Source of the DNA: Vibrio pelagius
Lineage (GTDB): Bacteria; Pseudomonadota; Gammaproteobacteria; Enterobacterales; Vibrionaceae
Reading direction: 5' to 3'
DNA: 64,000 bases
NCBI RefSeq assembly: GCF_024347575.1
Contig: NZ_AP025503.1
Location: 372,001 to 436,000 of the forward strand
The notes beneath the pieces are model-generated. The model made no database searches, was not told where the DNA came from, and saw only the letters and a program-made list of their open reading frames with translations. Made by a program: the position numbers and the translations under genes. This document shows, piece after piece, positions 8,610 to 19,595 of this stretch (its first letter is position 1; every line of letters begins with the position of its first letter).

Positions 8610-8638
8610 CAATGCCTTGCCGTTACAGCAAGGCATTG
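8610..8638 (+). other. Strong hairpin between mshQ and mreB
   Basis: Perfect 11-base inverted repeat CAATGCCTTGC/GCAAGGCATTG with a 7-base loop, 144 bases after the mshQ stop. No immediate T-run follows, so it may be a weak terminator of the msh operon or a structure in the mreB leader. Confidence 0.5.
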
Positions 8639-8681
8639 GTACATTTAGTGCAATTTTTGTCTTCTAATTCTTGCAGGATGA

Positions 8682-9734
<1,053 letters not shown>

Positions 9735-9826
9735 TCATTGAGTGTTAGGCTCTTTCGCCTCTTATACCAGCTGAGAGCCTAGGACTTTGTCTAAAGGATC
9801 AAATGTAGCCCTAGGACCAACATAGA

Positions 9827-10714
9827 ATGAAGCCAATTTTTGGTAGAGGTCCCTCTCTACAATTGCGCCTATTTTTTGCTGTAATTATATCAGCCAGCCT
9901 TATGCTGGCTGATAGTCGTTTAGATGCTTTCTCAAATGTTCGCTATCTATTGAACAGCATGGTAGCGCCAATTCAGTACGCGGCTAACCTGCCTCGAACC
10001 ATGTTTGACGGTGTTTATGAGCGTTTTAATACGCGTAAAGGCCTGATCGAATCAAGTCGTTCACTCAAGCGTGAAGTGCTTCACCTCAAAAGTGAACTTA
10101 TCCTGCTCGAGCAGTATCAAGAAGAGAATAAACGCCTACGTAAGCTTTTAGGCTCGCCTTTTATTCGTGACGAGAAGAAGGTAGTCACAGAAGTCATGGC
10201 GGTTGATACCTCGCCGTATCGCCATCAAGTGGTGATCGATAAAGGCCAGATCGATGGTGTTTATGAAGGGCAGCCGGTGATCAATGAGAAAGGTATTGTA
10301 GGGCAAGTCACCTTTGTTGCTGCGCACAATAGTCGCGTTTTACTGCTTACGGACGCCAACAACGCGATTCCGGTGCAGGTGATCCGTAATGACATTCGAG
10401 TGATTGCATCAGGTAACGGCAACATCGATGAGATCGAACTTCAGCATATCCCAACCAGTACTGATATCCAGCCAGAAGACATGCTCGTGACATCTGGCTT
10501 GGGTGGCGTTTATCCAGAAGGTTACCCAGTGGCTTACGTGTCGTCGGTCGATTACGATCCGAAACGTGAGTTTGCGGTAATCAAAGCAGAACCTGTGGTT
10601 GAGTTTGATAAACTTCGTTATCTGCTATTGATTTGGCCTGATGAAAACAAGCGTATGCAAGCAGATCAGACTAATATAGAACAAACCATGTTAGAGGGTG
10701 ACAATGGCCAATAG
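9827..10714 (+). CDS. mreC: Rod shape-determining protein MreC
   Basis: Protein of 295 residues that links the MreB filament to periplasmic penicillin-binding proteins. It has one N-terminal membrane segment (about residues 12-30), a periplasmic coiled coil (about 70-105, SLKREVLHLKSELILLEQYQEENKRLRKLL) given here only as its boundaries 75-102, and then the two beta-barrel lobes of MreC (from about 115 to 270). The 3' end overlaps mreD by 11 bases, so the two are coupled. Confidence 0.95.
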   Translation: MKPIFGRGPSLQLRLFFAVIISASLMLADSRLDAFSNVRYLLNSMVAPIQYAANLPRTMFDGVYERFNTRKGLIESSRSLKREVLHLKSELILLEQYQEENKRLRKLLGSPFIRDEKKVVTEVMAVDTSPYRHQVVIDKGQIDGVYEGQPVINEKGIVGQVTFVAAHNSRVLLLTDANNAIPVQVIRNDIRVIASGNGNIDEIELQHIPTSTDIQPEDMLVTSGLGGVYPEGYPVAYVSSVDYDPKREFAVIKAEPVVEFDKLRYLLLIWPDENKRMQADQTNIEQTMLEGDNGQ

Positions 10715-11192
10715 CGTATTAAGAAGTAAGTTAGTGATCGCTTGCTCGCTTCTGATTGCCCTGATACTTCAAACGATCCCGTGGCCAGGTAGCTTAGACC
10801 TATTTCGCCCATCGTGGTTGCTGCTGGTAACCTGCTACTGGGTATTGGCACTGCCACACCGTGTTAATGTAGGGAGCGCTCTGATTCTCGGTCTGCTTTG
10901 GGACTTGTTGATCGGTTCCACACTCGGCATTCGCGGCATGATGCTCTCGATTGTGATATACATTATTGCCATGAATTTCCTTGTGATTCGTAACATGGCG
11001 CTTTGGCAACAAGCGATGATCATGGCGGCATTGACCGTTTTGTTTGAAGTATTGATCTTCTTTGGTGAATATTTGATTCAAGACGTTGTTTTTAATCCAT
11101 TATCGCTATGGAGCGCATTGATTAACTGTATACTTTGGCCTTGGATGTTTTTGTTGATGCGTCGCGTGCGTCGCCATTGGCACGTGAGGTAA
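10704..11192 (+). CDS. mreD: Rod shape-determining protein MreD
   Basis: Integral membrane protein of 162 residues with five or six hydrophobic segments, the usual MreD size. It works in the elongasome with MreB and MreC. The ATG at 10704 is preferred because GAGGG lies five bases upstream; an in-frame GTG at 10698 overlaps that site. It overlaps the end of mreC and is followed by maf after six bases. Confidence 0.94.
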   Translation: MANSVLRSKLVIACSLLIALILQTIPWPGSLDLFRPSWLLLVTCYWVLALPHRVNVGSALILGLLWDLLIGSTLGIRGMMLSIVIYIIAMNFLVIRNMALWQQAMIMAALTVLFEVLIFFGEYLIQDVVFNPLSLWSALINCILWPWMFLLMRRVRRHWHVR

Positions 11193-11198
11193 AGGAAT

Positions 11199-11807
11199 AT
11201 GGAACAGTTATCACTCGTTTTGGCATCTGGCTCGCCACGTCGTAAAGAACTGCTGACACAATTGGGTTACGAGTTTTCTGTTCTCGTCACCGATATTGAA
11301 GAGCAACAACAGCCGAATGAAGATGCCCAAGCGTATGTTAAAAGACTGTCGCTTGATAAAGCCAAAGCTGCTTTGGACTTGATCGCGGAGCAAGAGGCTA
11401 AATCAGATAGCCTTATCTCTCTAGGTTCAAATAATATTGTGGTCTTAGGGTCAGATACCGTGGTTGTGAGCCAAGGGCAGGTGCTAGAGAAACCAAGCGA
11501 TTTAGCTGACTGTAAGCGAATGCTCACTCAGCTGTCTGACCAACGTCATCAAGTGATGACCGCAGTGTCTGTGGTTTCTGCAGACAAACAAAAAACAGAA
11601 ATCGTAATTACCGACGTATGGTTCAAACCCCTCAGTGAACAAGAAATAGAAAAATACTGGCAAACAGGGGAGCCATGCGATAAAGCCGGTAGCTATGGAA
11701 TCCAAGGTTTGGGTGGACGTTTTGTCACTCGAATCGAAGGTAGTTATTACGCCGTTGTCGGCTTACCTTTATTTGAAACGGACCAGCTACTGCAAGAGTT
11801 CTTATAA
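11199..11807 (+). CDS. maf: Maf-type nucleoside triphosphate pyrophosphatase (YhdE-like)
   Basis: Protein of 202 residues of the Maf/HAM1-like fold. It carries the N-terminal substrate loop SGSPRRKELL (about residues 10-19), the central acidic motif LGSDTVV and the C-terminal GSYGIQGLGG segment. By family, YhdE-type enzymes hydrolyse dTTP, UTP and some modified nucleotides to monophosphates, acting as a house-cleaning enzyme and septum-related factor. It follows mreD immediately and precedes rng, the classical enterobacterial and vibrio order. The exact subfamily (dTTP versus m7GTP) is inferred from context. Confidence 0.92.
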   Translation: MEQLSLVLASGSPRRKELLTQLGYEFSVLVTDIEEQQQPNEDAQAYVKRLSLDKAKAALDLIAEQEAKSDSLISLGSNNIVVLGSDTVVVSQGQVLEKPSDLADCKRMLTQLSDQRHQVMTAVSVVSADKQKTEIVITDVWFKPLSEQEIEKYWQTGEPCDKAGSYGIQGLGGRFVTRIEGSYYAVVGLPLFETDQLLQEFL

Positions 11808-11828
11808 TTTACTAATCTGAGGTGCACC

Positions 11829-13298
11829 ATGAGTGCTGAATTGTTGCTGAACGTGACCCCGAGTGAAACTCGTGTGGCTATGATTGAAGGGGGAGCTCTT
11901 CAAGAGATCCATATTGAAAGAGATGCTCGTCGTGGCATTGTAGGAAACATCTACAAAGGACGTGTCAGTCGCGTTCTTCCAGGTATGCAGGCAGCATTTG
12001 TCGATATTGGTCTTGAAAAAGCGGCGTTTTTGCACGCTTCAGATATTGTTCCTCACACGGAGTGTGTGGCGGAGAATGAGAAAAAGCAATTTCAGGTTCG
12101 TGATATTTCAGAGCTTGTTCGTCAAGGACAAGACATCGTTGTGCAGGTCGTTAAAGACCCGCTCGGCACTAAAGGTGCACGTCTAACCACCGACATTACT
12201 CTTCCTTCTCGTTATCTTGTCTTTATGCCTGGTGCAAGCCATGTAGGTGTATCTCAGCGTATTGATAGTGAATCAGAGCGTAATCGTCTTAAGAAAGTGG
12301 TTTCTCGTTACTGTGATGAACACGGTGGCTTTATTATCCGTACCGCTGCAGAGGGAGCTGATGTTCATGAGCTTGAGCAAGATGCTGCATTCCTAAAGCG
12401 TTTGTGGTTAAAGGTCTTAGAGCGTCGTGGTAAGCATAAAGCGCGCACTCGCTTATATGGCGAGCTGTGCCTGAGTCAACGTATCCTACGCGATTTTGTG
12501 GGTACTGAACTCAGCAAGATTCAAGTCGACTCACGCCAAGAGTTTGAAAACCTGAAAGAGTTTACTTCGGAGTACGTACCAGAGCTAACGAGTAAGTTAG
12601 AGCTGTATGAGGGCGACAAGCCGATTTTCGATATGTACGATACCGAGAACGAGATTCAGCGCTCGTTGGACCGTAAGGTTGAGCTCAAATCTGGTGGTTA
12701 CCTGATTATCGACCAAACGGAAGCCATGACCACGGTAGACATCAACACGGGGGCTTTTGTCGGTCGTCGCAATCTTGAAGAGACGATTTTCAATACCAAC
12801 GTCGAAGCAACTCAAGCGATTGCACGTCAACTGCGCCTGCGTAACCTTGGTGGCATTATCATTATCGACTTCATCGACATGCTGTCTGAAGAGCACCGTA
12901 AGCGTGTACTTACTTCACTAGAGTCGGCACTGGATAAAGATCGCGTCAAAACCAATATCAATGGCTTCACTCAGTTAGGTCTGGTTGAAATGACGCGTAA
13001 ACGCACACGTGAAAGCATTGAGCATATCCTCTGTTCGAGCTGTCCTGCTTGTGAAGGGCGTGGCAGTGTGAAAACGGTGGAGACAGTGTGTTACGAGATT
13101 CTGCGTGAAATCACTCGAGTGAATCGCGCCTACGATGCGGATAAATTCGTGGTTTACGCTGCCCCTGCGGTAGCCGAAGCCCTTGAGGGTGAAGAGTCTC
13201 ATGCACTGGCTGAGCTTGAAGTCTTCATTGGTAAACAAGTTAAAATTCAAGCTGAGCCTTTGTATATTCAAGAGCAGTTTGACGTTGTTATGATGTAA
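11829..13298 (+). CDS. rng: Ribonuclease G
   Basis: Endoribonuclease of 489 residues that matures the 5' end of 16S rRNA and cleaves some mRNAs in the cytoplasm. It has an N-terminal S1 RNA-binding domain (about residues 35-125, NIYKGRVSRVLPGMQAAFVD shows its start), the catalytic DNase I-like domain with acidic residues in TTVDINTGAFVG and IIIDFIDM, and the zinc-link cysteines in CSSCPACEGRG. It lacks the long degradosome scaffold of RNase E, so the length and neighbours (maf, yhdP) fix it as RNase G. ATG start with GAGGTGC upstream. Confidence 0.96.
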   Translation: MSAELLLNVTPSETRVAMIEGGALQEIHIERDARRGIVGNIYKGRVSRVLPGMQAAFVDIGLEKAAFLHASDIVPHTECVAENEKKQFQVRDISELVRQGQDIVVQVVKDPLGTKGARLTTDITLPSRYLVFMPGASHVGVSQRIDSESERNRLKKVVSRYCDEHGGFIIRTAAEGADVHELEQDAAFLKRLWLKVLERRGKHKARTRLYGELCLSQRILRDFVGTELSKIQVDSRQEFENLKEFTSEYVPELTSKLELYEGDKPIFDMYDTENEIQRSLDRKVELKSGGYLIIDQTEAMTTVDINTGAFVGRRNLEETIFNTNVEATQAIARQLRLRNLGGIIIIDFIDMLSEEHRKRVLTSLESALDKDRVKTNINGFTQLGLVEMTRKRTRESIEHILCSSCPACEGRGSVKTVETVCYEILREITRVNRAYDADKFVVYAAPAVAEALEGEESHALAELEVFIGKQVKIQAEPLYIQEQFDVVMM

Positions 13299-13308
13299 TG
13301 GATACTTT

Positions 13309-16300
13309 GTGAGCTCTAGTGTTACTCAGCTGCTTCGTGCATGTTTATGGTTAGTGGTTACTTTGCTTGTGGCACTTGCCATTGCAGTAACCACTTTACG
13401 TGTTGCACTCCCTAACCTGAATAAATACCAATCTGAGATTGAACAGTGGGTAAATCAACATTCAGGTTTTGAATTCTCTATTCAAGATGTGAGTGGCTTT
13501 TGGCGTAATACTCACCCTTCGATTGCATTGAAAGGCGTTCATGCCAATCTTGCACAAGCTGAAGACGTCACTTTCTCGGTTGACACTGTTGAGGTTGAGT
13601 TCGACCTGGTTCAATCGGCGCTGCAAATGCGCCCAGTGGTTGCTGACTTGGTGATGAACGGGATGTATCTCGACATTCGCTCTATTGATCTGTTCGCTGC
13701 TCGTAATAGTGATGATGCTAACAAGCAGAGAACAGATTCGTCTGGACGAGTGATTAAAGAGCTTGATAATCTTCTCTTAAAAACCTTGGTCGATGTCACG
13801 GCTAAGGACTCCTCACTGCTTTATCGCACCGTTTCTGATGAAGAGCGTCAACTCGATATCGAAATCCTTAAGTGGCAGAACTCTGGCAAGCACCACCTTG
13901 CTGAGGGGGTTGTCAGTATTAAAGATGCGAACCTTAACTCCTTGTCAGTAAGTGCTAACTTTATTGATGGCGGCTCACTAACGGATGTGACGGGGCAGTT
14001 TTATGCCAGTGCTGAAAATGTTTCAGTAAAACCTTGGTTGACGCGTTATATGCAAGCCGAGTCTGGAATTGAGGCAGGAAATGTCAGCCTAAACAGCTGG
14101 TTAACGCTAAAAAACAGTAAGCCTGTTGACGCTTACGTTGAGGTGCTTCCTTCTGAATTGGCTTGGAATGAAGACGGTTATCACGAGCTGATGATTGAGT
14201 CTGGAACCTTCAAGCTCACACCTACTGATATGGGGTGGCAAGTAAATGGCCACTCACTTAATCTGCGTACTGATGATCACGTTTGGCCTGAGTTCGACGT
14301 TGTATTCAGTTGGCAGAAAGGTCCTTGGCAATTGAATGTCTCGGAGCTGGATATCGCCGCGCTTACCCCATTGATTAAACTTCTTCCAGATACTGAAAGT
14401 ACTAACGAGCTGGTTGATAAGCTATCTCCGGGGGGGCGGGTTGAAGACATTCGTGTTTCGATGGCAAGCGATATCGAGAGCTTACGTTACTCCGCAAAAT
14501 TCTCTGAATTGGCTATGGAGCAGTGGGAACTGTTACCTGGTTTTAGTCAGGTGTCAGGTTCTGTGTCGGGTTCCACAACTGAAGCCAAAGCCAGTATCCA
14601 TGTGATTGATGATGTCTTTCCATATGGAGAGGTATTTCAAGCCCCGCTCAACATTAAGCAGGGGCAAGTCGATATTATTTGGCAGCAAGATGAGAGCGGT
14701 TGGAGATTGTGGTCAGACAAAGTGACAGCTGCAACCCCCGACTTGCAGGTGCTTGGTGCGTTTCGTCTTGATTTTCCGAATAATGCCAGCCCATATCTTT
14801 CATTTTATGGCGAGGCGGACGCATACAACGTCGGTGAAACTTGGCGTTATCTACCCACTTTAGCGTTAGGGCAAGATCTTACCGACTATCTATCGACTGC
14901 TATTCAGGCGGGTCGTTCAAGCTCTGTCAAACTACTCTGGCATGGTGATCTGGAACAATTCCCTTATGCAAATAACGACGGAATCTTTCAGATCTGGGTT
15001 GGGCTTGAGGATGTGACCTTCAGTTTCGATACCGCATGGCCATTGATCACGGATTTACAACTCGATCTACTGTTTGAAAACGACGCGATGCATCTTGACT
15101 CACGCTCTGCGCAATTGATGGATGTTACTGCTGATCGTATTACAGGGCGCATTCCCTATCTGGGGGAAGGTGGTCATATCGAGATTGAAGCTAAAGCAGC
15201 GGCGACAGGTAATGCCGTCCGTGATTATATGACGGCGTCTCCGCTGGTGGACTCGGTCGGTGCTGCGTTAACGGCGCTGCAGGTCAAGGGCGATGTTTAT
15301 TCCGAATTTCAACTTGATATTCCGTTTGATAACAGCCGTGAGCCAAGAGCTTGGGGCTATGCCGACCTAAAAGGTAACCATGTTCAGATTGAAGCGCCGC
15401 CAATGGTGCTGGAAAATACGACGGGTCGTATTGAATTTGATAATGATGTCGTGACCGCGACTGGTTTATCTGCTGAGTTGCTCACTCAGGGGATCTCTGT
15501 TGATTTCACAGGGCAAAATGATGGCCCTGGTTATGTGGTCGGTATTGATGTGATAGGGGATTGGGACGTCAAACCGCTTGAACCTTATATCGGAAAGCAG
15601 TGGCTGAGCCGTTTGTCTGGACATGCACCGTGGCAATCCAATATCGATATACAACTCAACGACATAGGCTTCACTTATCAACTAGACTTAAATTCAGATT
15701 TAACTTATTTGGCGAGTGATTATCCGTACCCATTGGAAAAGCGGACTTTTGAAAAAGGCACAGCTCGGCTACAGGCATCAGGCAATCAAGAGTCGATCAC
15801 AGCTCGTCTGCAGTTGCCAAATACTAAATACCAAACCGAAATTGATATTACTGGAGAAGTCCCAGTACTTAAGGCGACTAATTTAGTACTTGGGCGAGGT
15901 GGTTTTAAGATCAGCCCAGTGGTAGGGCATCATGCATTAATCCGTATTGATGAGTTTAACCTTGATGACTGGTTAGAAGTGGCAATGGAGCCGGTTAAAC
16001 CATCAACGGCGGTGCTTAGCCAGATGAATACACCGACAATTCCAGCGCCAACCAGAGTCACACTAGAGAGCAAAGAGCTGACTCTTGGTGGAATTGCTTG
16101 GAATGATGTCGAATTTAGCGCTCGTAAAAACAAACTCGCGTGGCAGATGCAGGTTTCTAGCCAGGAAATAGAAGGTGATATCAACTATTTAGCGCCTTAT
16201 GACTTAACGGTTTCTTTAGATCGCGTACACCTATTTGTACCGGATTGGAGCGAGAAGAAGAGTGAAGAGCAGCTCTTACAGATCATGGATGAAGACGCTC

Positions 16301-17184
16301 CGTTGATCTCGGAACTCGATAGAAAAATTCATGACGCAATGCCAAATGTGACATTAATGATCAAAGATTTTTGGTTGCAGGGCTACAAAGTCGGCAAAGT
16401 GGATGTTGAGCTACAGCGCAAAGGCGACCGTATTGAGTGGAATAAAGTCCAAGTCCGCAGTGGTAGCAACACTGCAGATCTTAGCGGCTGGTGGGCGCTG
16501 AGTGATACAAAGAGCCATTCGGCACTGAATATTGATGTGGAAGGCGAGAACAATAGTGAGCTAATGGAGCGTTTTGGTATTACCTCAGGCATCCAAAAAG
16601 CCCCGTTTGCAATGCAAGCTCAGCTTGAATGGGACGGTTCACCTTGGGGTATCAAGGTAGACACACTGGATGGTAAAGTAGAGACCGAGCTGGGTAAGGG
16701 GATGATCTCGGATGTTAGCGGTGCAGCGCGACTACTTGGACTGTTCAGTCTGGACTCTATCATTCGCAAAATGCAGCTCGACTTTTCCGATGTCTTCGAC
16801 AAAGGCATGGCGTTCAACAGTATTACCGGTACGGGTGAGTTCCAAAACGGGATATTCCTAACCAACGACCTGACAATGGATGCGGTAGCGGGTGAGATGA
16901 AGATCAAAGGCATCGCTAACCTCAATAGTCGCCTAGTCGATGCTGAGGTGAACTTCACCCCAGATATTACATCGGGTATTCCGGTTCTGACCGCATTTGC
17001 CGTAACACCACAAACCGCGCTCTATGTGCTTGCGATTACCACAGTAATTTCTCCGGTGGTTGAGGTATTTACCCAAGTGAATTATTCGGTGAAAGGGCCG
17101 CTTGATTCACCGACGGTGAGTGAGTTGTCGCGGAGTAAAGGTGAGTTTAAGCTGCCAGAAAAGCTGAGAGACATGGCTAAGTAA
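13309..17184 (+). CDS. yhdP: AsmA-like outer-membrane lipid transport protein YhdP
   Basis: Protein of 1291 residues, close to the length of E. coli YhdP. One N-terminal membrane helix (about residues 10-32) anchors it in the inner membrane. The rest is a long beta-rich periplasmic groove (DUF3971 and the AsmA-like C-terminal region, with the typical TGTGEFQNGIFLTNDLTMD segment). Work in E. coli shows YhdP, TamB and YdbH move phospholipids to the outer membrane. The start is GTG at 13309: an in-frame TGA at 13291 excludes anything longer, and the ribosome site is poor. It follows rng by 10 bases. Confidence 0.93.
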   Translation: MSSSVTQLLRACLWLVVTLLVALAIAVTTLRVALPNLNKYQSEIEQWVNQHSGFEFSIQDVSGFWRNTHPSIALKGVHANLAQAEDVTFSVDTVEVEFDLVQSALQMRPVVADLVMNGMYLDIRSIDLFAARNSDDANKQRTDSSGRVIKELDNLLLKTLVDVTAKDSSLLYRTVSDEERQLDIEILKWQNSGKHHLAEGVVSIKDANLNSLSVSANFIDGGSLTDVTGQFYASAENVSVKPWLTRYMQAESGIEAGNVSLNSWLTLKNSKPVDAYVEVLPSELAWNEDGYHELMIESGTFKLTPTDMGWQVNGHSLNLRTDDHVWPEFDVVFSWQKGPWQLNVSELDIAALTPLIKLLPDTESTNELVDKLSPGGRVEDIRVSMASDIESLRYSAKFSELAMEQWELLPGFSQVSGSVSGSTTEAKASIHVIDDVFPYGEVFQAPLNIKQGQVDIIWQQDESGWRLWSDKVTAATPDLQVLGAFRLDFPNNASPYLSFYGEADAYNVGETWRYLPTLALGQDLTDYLSTAIQAGRSSSVKLLWHGDLEQFPYANNDGIFQIWVGLEDVTFSFDTAWPLITDLQLDLLFENDAMHLDSRSAQLMDVTADRITGRIPYLGEGGHIEIEAKAAATGNAVRDYMTASPLVDSVGAALTALQVKGDVYSEFQLDIPFDNSREPRAWGYADLKGNHVQIEAPPMVLENTTGRIEFDNDVVTATGLSAELLTQGISVDFTGQNDGPGYVVGIDVIGDWDVKPLEPYIGKQWLSRLSGHAPWQSNIDIQLNDIGFTYQLDLNSDLTYLASDYPYPLEKRTFEKGTARLQASGNQESITARLQLPNTKYQTEIDITGEVPVLKATNLVLGRGGFKISPVVGHHALIRIDEFNLDDWLEVAMEPVKPSTAVLSQMNTPTIPAPTRVTLESKELTLGGIAWNDVEFSARKNKLAWQMQVSSQEIEGDINYLAPYDLTVSLDRVHLFVPDWSEKKSEEQLLQIMDEDAPLISELDRKIHDAMPNVTLMIKDFWLQGYKVGKVDVELQRKGDRIEWNKVQVRSGSNTADLSGWWALSDTKSHSALNIDVEGENNSELMERFGITSGIQKAPFAMQAQLEWDGSPWGIKVDTLDGKVETELGKGMISDVSGAARLLGLFSLDSIIRKMQLDFSDVFDKGMAFNSITGTGEFQNGIFLTNDLTMDAVAGEMKIKGIANLNSRLVDAEVNFTPDITSGIPVLTAFAVTPQTALYVLAITTVISPVVEVFTQVNYSVKGPLDSPTVSELSRSKGEFKLPEKLRDMAK

Positions 17185-17242
17185 AGTCGCTGATAGCGAT
17201 GAGAAGTCTTGGCTAGATAGAGAAGAAATAGGAGTAAAACAC

Positions 17243-18055
17243 ATGGATAGTGTTGGCTTGATTCAGATGACGTCAGGGCCGAGCCCGAGCGAGAATTTAC
17301 GTTTTCTTGCTCAAGAGATCATCAAGTGTAAAGCACACGGTGCCAAGTGGGTCATCTGCCCTGAAAATGCGTTAGTGTTTGGTAGCAAGCAAGACTACCA
17401 TCAACACGCAGAGCCTCTGGGTGATGGGCCATTACAAACGCAGGTGTGTGACTTAGCTAAGCAGCACCGTATGTGGATTGTTATCGGCAGTATGCCTATC
17501 AAAACGGAAGCTGGAGTTACGACTACATCTGTTGTGATTGATGACTTTGGCTCTGTAGTTGCTCATTACGACAAGTTACACATGTTCGACGTTGATGTCG
17601 CCGATTCGCACAAGTGTTATCGAGAGTCCGACATTTTTACGCCGGGCGATCGTGTAGTCACTGCGGAAACACCTTTCGGTCACTTAGGCTTGAGTATTTG
17701 CTATGATGTCCGTTTTCCGCATCTCTACTCTGAACTAAGAAATCAGGGTGCACAAATTATGTTAGTGCCGGCTGCTTTTACCGCGGTGACAGGCGAAGCG
17801 CACTGGGAAGCGTTATTGCGCTGCCGCGCTATAGAAACACAATCTTGGGTCGTCGCAGTTGGGCAAGGAGGTAAGCACTCTTGTCAGCGAGAGACCTGGG
17901 GACACTCCATGGTCATAGACCCGTGGGGGAGAGTGGTTGCTCAACTTGGCCAAGAGCCGGAAAGTATGGTTGTCGAACTGGATACGACCCGATGTGAGCC
18001 TATCAGAAAGAATATGCCGATCGTTCAACACTCTCGATTTACACACCAATTTTAA
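17243..18055 (+). CDS. Nitrilase-family amidase (Nit1/YbeM-like, deaminated glutathione amidase type)
   Basis: Carbon-nitrogen hydrolase of 270 residues with the full catalytic triad: Glu41 (CPENAL), Lys111 (YDKLHMFD) and Cys153 (SICYDVRFP). The DKLHMFDVDV signature points to the Nit1 branch, which hydrolyses deaminated glutathione formed by transaminase side reactions. This is a metabolite-repair role in the cytoplasm. AGGAG lies 10 bases before the ATG. It sits between yhdP and tldD, 19 bases before the latter, and is probably in the same transcript. The substrate is inferred from family resemblance. Confidence 0.88.
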   Translation: MDSVGLIQMTSGPSPSENLRFLAQEIIKCKAHGAKWVICPENALVFGSKQDYHQHAEPLGDGPLQTQVCDLAKQHRMWIVIGSMPIKTEAGVTTTSVVIDDFGSVVAHYDKLHMFDVDVADSHKCYRESDIFTPGDRVVTAETPFGHLGLSICYDVRFPHLYSELRNQGAQIMLVPAAFTAVTGEAHWEALLRCRAIETQSWVVAVGQGGKHSCQRETWGHSMVIDPWGRVVAQLGQEPESMVVELDTTRCEPIRKNMPIVQHSRFTHQF

Positions 18056-18074
18056 TTACAAATAAGAGCCATTT

Positions 18075-19520
18075 ATGAGCATCAATCAAATTGAAGAAGC
18101 GCTACTTAACCCGACAGGGCTTACGGAGCAAAATATCGCAGATACATTGGCGAGCATTGCTACCCGCCAGATTGATTATGCTGATATCTACTTTCAGTCG
18201 AGCTGGCATGAATCTCTAGTCCTAGAAGACAGCATCATCAAGGATGGATCTTTTAATATCGATTGTGGTGTTGGCGTCCGAGCGGTTGCAGGTGAAAAGA
18301 CCGGTTTTGCCTACTCAGATCAAATTCAACTCGAAGGTCTAAAACAGAGTGCGATCGCGGCTCGTGGTATCGCGAAGCAGGGGCAAAACGGTAAGGTGCA
18401 AGCGTTCAAGCGCAACATGAACCAAGCTTATTATGATGCAGTAAATCCGCTAGCAAGTTGGGAAAAGCAGCAGAAAACCGAACTGCTTAAAGCGATAGAT
18501 GCTTACATTCGTACTAAAGAACCAATGGTAACCGAGGTATCGATCAGCCTAAGTGGTGTGCACGAGCAGATGCTTGTGGCAGCAACCGATGGTACCTACG
18601 CTGGTGATATTCGCCCGTTGGTTCGTCTGTCTATTAGCGTGTTAGCGCAGAAAGGTGATCGTCGTGAACGCGGCAGTGCTGGTGGCGGTGGTCGTTTTGG
18701 TTATGACTTCTTTTTGAGCGACGATAATGGCACTCAAGTGGCGTATCAATTTGCTGACGAAGCGATTCGTCAAGCTCTTGTTAACCTTGAAGCTGTGGCT
18801 GCACCTGCGGGTGCGATGCCAGTGGTTCTTGGTTCTGGTTGGCCGGGCGTGCTATTGCATGAAGCGGTAGGTCATGGCTTAGAGGGTGATTTCAACCGTA
18901 AAGAGTCTTCAGTTTTCTCTGGTAAAATTGGCGAGCAAGTAACATCTAGCCTATGTACGATTGTTGATGACGGTACATTGACTGATCTTCGAGGCTCGCT
19001 GAATGTCGATGACGAAGGTGTCAACGGTCAATACAATACCTTGATTGAAAACGGCGTATTAAAAGGTTACATGCAAGACAAACTCAACGCTCGTTTAATG
19101 GGTGTCGCACCAACTGGTAATGGTCGTCGTGAGTCTTACGCGCATCTTCCAATGCCTCGCATGACCAACACTTATATGCTGCCAGGAGAGCATACGCCAG
19201 AAGATATCATCGCAACCGTAGATAAGGGTATCTACGCTCCCAACTTCGGTGGTGGTCAGGTTGATATTACTTCAGGTAAGTTTGTATTCTCGGCTTCTGA
19301 AGCGTACATGATTGAAAACGGCAAGATTACTCACCCTGTGAAGGGCGCAACACTGATTGGCTCTGGCATTGAAGCGATGCAGCAAGTATCTATGGTCGGT
19401 AATGACCTAAGCATTGACCGTGGTGTAGGTGTATGTGGTAAAGCGGGTCAAAGTGTACCAGTAGGTGTTGGTCAGCCAACGCTGAAGCTAGACTCACTGA
19501 CTGTCGGTGGTACTGAGTAA
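18075..19520 (+). CDS. tldD: Metalloprotease TldD
   Basis: Protein of 481 residues. With PmbA/TldE it forms a heterodimeric zinc protease that degrades unfolded peptides and matures some modified peptides and CcdA-type antitoxins. The zinc motif HEAVGH is at residues 262-267 (His262, Glu263, His267), followed by GLEGDFNRK. The downstream glycine-rich metal-binding region is intact. The start ATG follows AAGAGCC. pmbA is not in the window; in V. cholerae and E. coli it is also not next to tldD. Last gene of the mre-tldD series, followed by a terminator. Confidence 0.96.
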   Translation: MSINQIEEALLNPTGLTEQNIADTLASIATRQIDYADIYFQSSWHESLVLEDSIIKDGSFNIDCGVGVRAVAGEKTGFAYSDQIQLEGLKQSAIAARGIAKQGQNGKVQAFKRNMNQAYYDAVNPLASWEKQQKTELLKAIDAYIRTKEPMVTEVSISLSGVHEQMLVAATDGTYAGDIRPLVRLSISVLAQKGDRRERGSAGGGGRFGYDFFLSDDNGTQVAYQFADEAIRQALVNLEAVAAPAGAMPVVLGSGWPGVLLHEAVGHGLEGDFNRKESSVFSGKIGEQVTSSLCTIVDDGTLTDLRGSLNVDDEGVNGQYNTLIENGVLKGYMQDKLNARLMGVAPTGNGRRESYAHLPMPRMTNTYMLPGEHTPEDIIATVDKGIYAPNFGGGQVDITSGKFVFSASEAYMIENGKITHPVKGATLIGSGIEAMQQVSMVGNDLSIDRGVGVCGKAGQSVPVGVGQPTLKLDSLTVGGTE

Positions 19521-19544
19521 TCTAGACTCACCCCATAAATGATC

Positions 19545-19571
19545 AAAGCGCCTTCTAGTGAGGCGCTTTTT
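19545..19571. terminator. Terminator between tldD and phoH
   Basis: Nine-base stem AAAGCGCCT/AGGCGCTTT with a 7-base loop and T-run on the plus strand, located between the convergent tldD and phoH genes. It mainly serves tldD and may help phoH. Confidence 0.85.
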
Positions 19572-19595
19572 CGTATTTGTTAGCTAGGTTTTAAA

